A DNA stretch of 64,000 bases, taken from contig OX940862.1 in NCBI GenBank assembly GCA_954871525.1, positions 15,086,501-15,150,500 of the forward strand, given 5' to 3'. Numbering within the stretch: position 1 is the stretch's first letter; each line of letters opens with the position of its first letter. Under the pieces are notes generated by a model, which saw only the letters and a list, made by a program, of their open reading frames with translations, was not told the origin of the DNA and did no database searches. The position numbers and the translations under genes were made by a program. This document shows positions 57,302 to 64,000 of the stretch, piece after piece. The stretch comes from Parietaria judaica. Its lineage: Eukaryota > Streptophyta > Magnoliopsida > Rosales > Urticaceae.

Positions 57302-57942
57302 GGTTTTGGTGATTAAACACTTGATTAGATCTTATCAAACTCATTAGTTCCACTTTGATTAACTATTGAAAGGGAAAAAAAAAGGGCACCTAAAATCAGT
57401 GATGAAACAAGAAAGCAACTTGAAGAGCCGGCCAAAACGCTAAGGCGAGCTTAAATTAGAATATTAGACAGTTGGTCAAAGTTCGTTTTTAAAATATTTG
57501 CAGCATAAGTACCCTTCAGTCGTGCAAATGGCTGATTCTTAAAATTTAAAAGTCACAGTAAGGGTTCCCAAGACGTAAATATAAATATATATATATATAT
57601 ATGTATATATATTAGGGTAGATAGACATACATATGTTATATATTCATTAGGTAGACATACATATGTTATATACAGCAAAATTGTACCTAAAATGAAATAT
57701 AAATATATATGTCTAATGAATGGAAATATATACCTGCATATAGCGACTGCGACTCCTATAGTTTTTTGCTGTACTTTCTATTAGACAATTCCAAATATTT
57801 TACTCCAATATATTCAATAGTCAGTAACAACAATTTTCGATAAACCAAAACAAAAAACGACAAAAGTATAGTAACATCGAGAAAACAGAAATCAAAGAGT
57901 TGACTGTTTTATTATATGTGTGAAATGAGATTAAAAGAAAAA
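57302..57942. other. Promoter side of the LysM gene and intergenic
   Basis: AT-rich. A ~30-bp tandem duplication at about 57616-57672 (gtagacatacatatgttata). TA run at about 57586-57601. No gene. Confidence 0.4.
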
Positions 57943-58912
57943 GGGTAAACTCCGGCTAATGTACCCAATGTTTGATAGATTTTGGATTATGTACCCAATG
58001 TTTATTTTCGACGGCTAATGTATCCAAACTTTATTCTGTTAGATTTTTTCGTATTTCGGTCACTTGACCGTTAGTGAGTGATTACGTACAGTTTTTTTAT
58101 TTTTGGCATAACTCACTCATTTTTTGTCCAAAATTTATGCACGACCTATGGTTGGAAATATAAAAGATAGATCCACAATTTTGGTGTTTTAAGTTTTGTA
58201 AACACAAGCTCAAAAAAATACAAAATTTCAATTACAATGTAAAATTGGACATTAGTGTAACGTAAAATATTTGTTTCGAGCAAATTTTAATATACCTAAT
58301 GACTTTTTATGATGAAACATAAAACTTAAAAGTTGTATATAAACATTTTATCTTTCCAACGGTAGTTTATTAATAAATTTTGGACAATAAATGAGTGAGT
58401 TATGCCAAAAATATGAAAAATGTGATGTGCAAAAAGTTTTCATATTTTTGGCATAACTCACTCATTTATTGTCCAAAATTTATAAACAAACTACCGTTGG
58501 AAAGATAAAATATTTATCTACAACTTTTAAGTTTTATGTTTCATAAAAAAAGTCATTAAGTATATTAAAATTTGCTGGAAACAAATATTTTGCATTACAC
58601 TAATGTCCAGTTTTACATAGTAATTGAAATTTTGTATTTTTTAAACTTTATTTTTACAAAACTTACAACATAAAAGTTGTAGGTATATCTCTTATCTTTC
58701 CAACCATAGGTCGTGCATAAATTTTTGACAAAAAATGAGTGAATTATGCCAAAAATAAAAAAACTTTACATAATCACTCGTTGACGGTAAAGTAACGGAA
58801 ACATGAAAAAATCTAACGGAATAAAGTTTGGGTACATTAGCCGTTGAAAATAAATATTGGATACATAATCCAAAATCTATCAAACATTGAGTACATTAGC
58901 CGGAGTTTACCC
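57943..58912. mobile_element. Giant foldback MITE with nested inverted repeats (970 bp)
   Basis: The whole element is one inverted repeat of ~480-bp arms centred near 58427. Ends are gggtaaactccggctaatgt and acattagccggagtttaccc (perfect over 20 bp). Each arm is itself an inverted repeat, so ggcataactcactcattt-type blocks occur four times in alternating orientation (about 58107, 58372, 58449, 58713). The central stem gttatgccaaaaatatgaaaa is perfect over 21 bp around a 17-nt loop. Flanking 9-mers aaagaaaaa and gaagaaaca match 7 of 9, compatible with a Mutator-type duplication. No coding. Confidence 0.85.
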
Positions 58913-60804
58913 GAAGAAACAATGTATATTATGAAAGGACAACTTTTATGGAAAAGGATCGATCGATGGCACGTGTGAAGGGAAACGACAACATTCATGA
59001 AAGGACTTATTAGTTTATAATATAAAGGTTTATAAATTGAAACTAATATTATTTTAACCGACAAATGTAACATCCCTCATAAACGACAATTAAATGGAGA
59101 CGACCATAAAGTTAAAACCCAAAAACGACAATTATCTCAACTACCTCGTTGGGGTATTCGATTTTTTTGATAAAAGATAACATATTAAAAAAAAATTGGG
59201 TGTAAATTCCAAGTTCTAATAATGTTGATGATTACAAACAATTTAAGGGATTTTTTTTCTTTTTCTTTTTGTAAGATTATAAAGTAAACTATTGTTTCTT
59301 GAATTTTATAGATTTTTTTTTTCTGAACCTATTTGCAATCCGAACATAATTTTTTTATTTTCGCGTTTTATCATCACTCATACGTTATGTGTAAAACTTT
59401 ATTCATCAGCCAGGCCTTTTCTAAGATTGAGCATGCTATATGTGGAGTTCTTATGTGGAGCTGTTTAAGAAAAAAGAAAAAAAAAAAGACATGACCTCTT
59501 GAAAAGTTTATCAAAATGTGTATGTGAAGACTGAAGAGAAGTACCTAAGAAGGACTCGTGCTAAATACAGCCTAGCTCATTACGACTTACGAGATACTTT
59601 TTTACTATAAGAGAAAAAGTAGGTTAAACTTATTACAATGATCATGATCAATAAATATATGCACGAAGAATATACAATTTCATTCAATTATATGTTTCAT
59701 TTAGGTACAATTGATTTCTAATAAATGGCCTTTGTTATGAATTTCCTTGCCATTATAAAATCATGATATGATGATACAGTGCAACTTTTCATTCAGACAT
59801 AATGAAGCTTTCAAGTGAATCTGGTGGAGAATCCTCCAAATTTTCTCTTACGTCATGAATTTCCGATTGAGATCTCTTATCTAATATGTACTGCTCTATT
59901 TATTTGGATCATATATAGAGGGACCGAAAAGTACAAATAATTAACGTTACATTAGTGTATATAATTGACTAGGCCCAACCTAGAGACGAGTCATTGCCGT
60001 TTTGGAGCATTTTAAGAGGCGTTCACGCTGGATTTATCTTTTTGAGGTCATAACTTTTGATTCGGGTGTTAGAATTAGACTTACAATGTACCGAATAATT
60101 TAACAACGTGAAGGCTTGCTCCAAACACGTTAAACTTTAGTGTGTTGCATGTCATTTCCTATTTGTCGTATTGGTTTAAGGTTTCTTTGGTTAGATTGTT
60201 TAACTCTAAACCCCTCTTTCGCTAGTTTTAAGCTAGACTTTCAATTTAATTATTTCGCCCAATTTCGCATTCTTGTAATTTTCTATAATTAATCTAGAAC
60301 TCGTTTGCAAATCAATAAGTGTATGAAGAATCTTAATTGAAATTCATGCATAAAACAATAAAGTTATGGAAGAATCTCTTATAAAATTCCGGTGTGATGA
60401 TAACAATTGGAATTGTTCGTGTTTCTTCGAACTTCCGCTAGATCAATTACACCCGGACTCGTAAAGTGCCTCGGTGTAAGATATATGCAGATCCAGAAAT
60501 TTCTATGTCCTGATCTGGTCACTTCCTTATCGCACGAATCATTTTACAGCTATATGTCATTATGAATCATAATTAGCTTCTTAATTAAGACAAACCAACC
60601 AACTCCTAATTAATTGCTGTCATCTATATTCTCACCAAATGCTCCTTTTTGTTGTCAAAGTGGTATAACTACACAAATATATGTGTGTGTGTGTATTTAT
60701 ATAAGAAGCTCACTTCCACTAATTTTTCATTACTCTCAAAGCTCTCACTTGTGGGCTTATATCCACCAAAAAGAAATCTCTCAAGAAGAGTGACACAAGA
60801 GGAA
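58913..60804. other. Intergenic, probable LTR debris, and alpha-CA promoter
   Basis: At 59067, tgtaacatccctcataaacg, followed by further AAACGAC words to ~59130, resembles the start of the solo LTR at 1388 and may be an LTR fragment. 59990-60480 is less AT-rich and reads like retroelement-derived DNA, but nothing specific is recognised. The last ~180 bases are the presumed promoter and leader of the carbonic anhydrase gene (TA-rich tattta at ~60694). Confidence 0.35.
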
Positions 60805-63800
60805 ATGGGAAAGCTTGAGATGTCTCAAAACTTATTTTATGGTTTATTAACCTTACTTGTAATCTTTTCATGCCATGCAACAGCGCAAGAAGTCGGTAAG
60901 AAATTATATATATATATATACATACATACATATATATATAAACAAATTACATTTTGATGACAATGTCAAGTATGTAATCATTAATCCTTCTACTTATTAA
61001 AACCACACATTTTGATGACAATGTATATTAATTGTGTTTAATATTTGGATGATTTTAGAGGACGAGGGTGGTTTTGATTACTCAGACTTGGGGATGCGGG
61101 GTCCCGGCCGGTGGGGCGAAATCCGGCCAGAATGGGGCATGTGCAACAACGGGACGATGCAGTCGCCGATCGACTTGTTGGATCAGAGGGTTCAGATAGT
61201 CTCGTATTTGCAAAATCTTCAGAGGAATTACAGGCCTTCTAATGCCACTCTCAAGAATAGAGGTCATGATATTATGGTAAGTCAATATATAAGAACAAAA
61301 TGGTGCCAAAAATGTGGGAGAAAATTAGAGAAGTATAAAAATATGAGCAATTAATTATCACTCTTTAGTCGACAATTTTTATTCTTCGAAAATTGAATGG
61401 ACTTTTCAGTAGGTATGATTTTAGTGACGTAATAGTTGCTTTGAAAAGTTGGTACCTTTTTTTGGCAATATTTAATGTATGAGAAGATAATATGATTAAT
61501 TATTAGCCATTGATGTAGATCTTGCACTCACTATATAGTTTTGCAGTATTGGAGTGTTTTGGACCATTACTTATATATTTTCAGTTTAAATAATATACTT
61601 CTGAAAAATTAATTTACGGATTTTTTTTCATGGTTACATAATATATTAAGTCACAAAAATCTTAACCACTATAAAAAGGAATAATTACAGTAAAACTACC
61701 TAAGATTCTTCTAAATTGTGTGACATATTTGCAAATTTTCTATTGCGTTGAATAAATATATTTTGTTTTTATTGTTTACGTCGCATTGTATCTCGTTTAA
61801 TTCTTAGTTTTTTATATATGTGTACACCTTAGATTAATTAACACTCATGTTTTTATATTTTGATATTTTCCATGGTAACAGTTCAAGTTGCCAGCATATG
61901 AAGCAACTAATCGAAAATGAAAATTTAACGATTTTTTAGAACTAGACGACTGTATATTGAAAATTTAAATTTGCGCACTCTTCCGCAGTTATCCCTAAGA
62001 TAAAAAAAAGAAGTTAATTAATACATTTTTTCACGAATTATTTTTGACAAAATAATGAATTTAAATTTGATGCGCCTTCACCAAGAAATAATACCTTTGC
62101 GAAGTCTTATAATAATAACTTGTTATAATTTTGTGCAGTTGAGATGGAATTCTACAGATTCTGGGCATCTCTTAATGAATGGCACTCAGTATGTGCTCCA
62201 TCAATGCCATTGGCACTCGCCTTCCGAGCACACCATTAACGGCAAGAAATTCGATCTCGAATTGCACCTCGTTCACCAGAGCCTCCCGGGCCAGATCGTC
62301 GTCATCGGGATCTTGTATCGAGTCGGGAATCACTCTGATCCGTTCTTGGCATCGGTAATAAAACCAGCTACATTGTTTGAGATATAGTATTTTAAAAACA
62401 ATCCATACAAATTCTTAACTAGTATTTGTCCACGGATAATATTTTTCGGATCTAAATTGTGTAGGTGGAGCAACATTTGGCGGCCATGGCGAATCTGACG
62501 GTTGTCACCGGCCAAGAACAGACCGGTCTTGGCATAGTCGATCCGACGATGATAAGATTTCGAAGCCGGAGATACTACCGATACGTCGGCTCTCTCACAG
62601 TTCCTCCTTGCACTCAAGATGTGGTGTGGATTGTTGTACAACAGGTACTTTATTTATTTCAGTTTAAATTATCTTATGAATATGTGTATAACCGGCTAAG
62701 GTCTTTGTTAAGAGTATCATATATTCATTAGAAAAATCATCATTTTTTTTTTGTTTTGGGCAGATAAGGAGTGTCACACAGCAACAGGTGAATTTGCTAC
62801 GACTTGCTGTGCGTGATGTAAGTTCAATAATGGTGATTTTTATTTTTATTATTTTCTTTATATATAAATCTGAATAAGCAATCGTCATTTCAATTTTTTT
62901 TGGTATTTTTAAAATTAATCATCGCAATATATAAAACTTGGGGCATTATAGCCAAATAGCCAAACTTCAAACACTAATTAGCCAAATAGCCAATGTTTTA
63001 ATTAATATTGCCAAATAGTCAATTAACTACATTAATAAATCACGAAAGACCGTATTACTCTTTTATTAACGTGTATTAACGTTTATTAACTAAGTTAATT
63101 TGTTTAAAATTTTAATCATAATTTTTTATTTTTAAACAAATTAACTTAGCTAATACACGTTAATACACGTTAAAAGGGTATTATAGGTATACAATATTTT
63201 ATTATACAAGTAAATATTCTTATTTTTAAGAAAAAATAACTTAGTTAATTAATGTTAATACACGTTAATTTTGACTATTTTGCAAAGAAAAAAGAAATGT
63301 TAGCTATTTGGCTCATCAAACGTTTCAATTTGGTTATCTCATGCAATATCTCTTAAACTTGTACCAAACTATTTTTTTATTCCAAGCTAACCAAAATTTG
63401 ACGGGCCTTCTGACCAATTTGTAGTCGTTTTAGAAAGTCGGATTTCATGAAGTCTTATGAAAAGAAAAGAAAAAACCTAAAAATCTTTTGTGTTATGATT
63501 TATTATTCGAATGAACAATACTAAACTTAAAACGATTGAGTTATAAAAAATATTAGAAGTTGAAGACTTCCAAACTTTCAGACACATTGTCTGAAAATAT
63601 TTGACGGTTCTTATTGTTATTTTTTGACACGTGTCATAAAATCGGACTTTTTTTTCTTCACACGAGGGACAATTTGAGTATATTTGTCATAATTCAGTAA
63701 TTTTAAGTTTAAAATTGTCATTTTAAAGTTACTCCTATACTTTATTTTTTAGCTTAATGAATCGAAAACAGATATATCTTATAGAGAAATTATGGAGTTT

Positions 63801-63930
63801 AATTTGAATTATTTAAAGTATGACTTAATATATATTTTTGCAGGGCTCGGAGATTAATGCGAGACCGTTGCAACTAAAACATGGTCGATCTGTGCAGCTA
63901 TGCGAAGATGAAGAAATCAGAAGAAACTGA
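60805..63930 (+). CDS. Alpha-carbonic anhydrase, secreted
   Basis: Reversible hydration of CO2 at a zinc site. Exons 60805-60895, 61059-61276, 62139-62354, 62465-62644, 62764-62817 and 63844-63930 (all GT-AG) give 281 residues, normal for plant alpha-CAs. Signal peptide ~1-27 (SQNLFYGLLTLLVIFSCHAT). Family blocks: RWGEIRPEWGMCNNGTMQSP, IDLLDQRVQ, NRGHDIM then LRWN (across intron 2), LHQCHWHSPSEH, FDLELHLVH, VVIGILYRVG, RYVGSLTVPPCTQDVVWIV. Zinc ligands are His127 and His129 (CHWH) and His146 (ELH); the Cys pair CNNG and PPCTQ should form the family disulfide. The first ATG lies in a good context (gaaATGG). Intron 5 (1026 bp) carries a MITE. The stop is 70 bases before the window end, so the 3' UTR is incomplete. 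Location is probably apoplast, ER or plastid via the secretory route. Confidence 0.95.
62940..63350. mobile_element. MITE in carbonic anhydrase intron 5
   Basis: Left arm gcattatagccaaatagcca and right arm ggttatctcatgc are imperfect inverted copies. An inner pair, taacgtttattaactaagtt and aacttagctaatacacgtta, also folds. Flanking 9-mers ataaaactt and cttaaactt match 7 of 9. Borders approximate; no coding. Confidence 0.5.
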
Positions 63931-64000
63931 TATATTTATACAGATTAATAATCATGTTTATATAATATATGTTCCATCGGATCGCCTGTGTGCTCGATTT

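Overview
This window is a piece of nuclear DNA from a flowering plant, most likely a eudicot. The evidence is GT-AG introns, very AT-rich intergenic DNA around GC-rich coding exons, plant-only families (kiwellin, BELL homeodomain, LysM receptor kinase, Prolamin_like/ECA1 proteins) and dense non-autonomous transposons. An asterid is plausible but is an inference. No RNA gene, CRISPR array or bacterial feature was seen.

Layout. 0.9-9.1 kb holds a kiwellin tandem pair. The first copy is dead (32-bp frameshifting deletion plus a 2.1-kb solo LTR) and the second is intact. 9.2-19 kb is gene-poor and contains a Harbinger-like MITE, a long inverted-repeat MITE, a palindrome cluster and two hAT-type elements. 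20.9-25.6 kb is a complete four-exon BEL1-like homeodomain gene with upstream ORFs in its leader. 27.5 kb and 42.3 kb hold two paralogous small secreted-peptide precursors sharing an NHHxIPRxDF motif and the same 5'-UTR intron. 31-36.5 kb is a cluster of three cysteine-rich Prolamin_like genes, the middle one a pseudogene split by a hAT element. 37.9 kb is TIM17 and 39.2-41.3 kb is plastid-type GAR synthetase (purine synthesis). 46-51.6 kb is a tandem array around an unrecognised secreted protein gene and its decayed paralogue, with a TRIM retroelement between them. 51.6-55 kb is a run of three transposons. 55.6-57.3 kb is an intronless LysM receptor-like pseudokinase. 57.9-58.9 kb is a giant nested hairpin MITE. 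60.8-63.9 kb is a six-exon alpha-carbonic anhydrase.

The genes do not form one pathway. Several are secreted or apoplastic (kiwellin, Prolamin_like proteins, peptides, LysM receptor, alpha-CA), but this is ordinary for plant gene neighbourhoods. Genome dynamics are the main theme: local tandem duplications followed by decay, and at least seven hAT-type insertions, most with recognisable 8-bp target-site duplications.

All coordinates, splice sites and repeats were read by eye. Family names rest on remembered motifs, not on searches.
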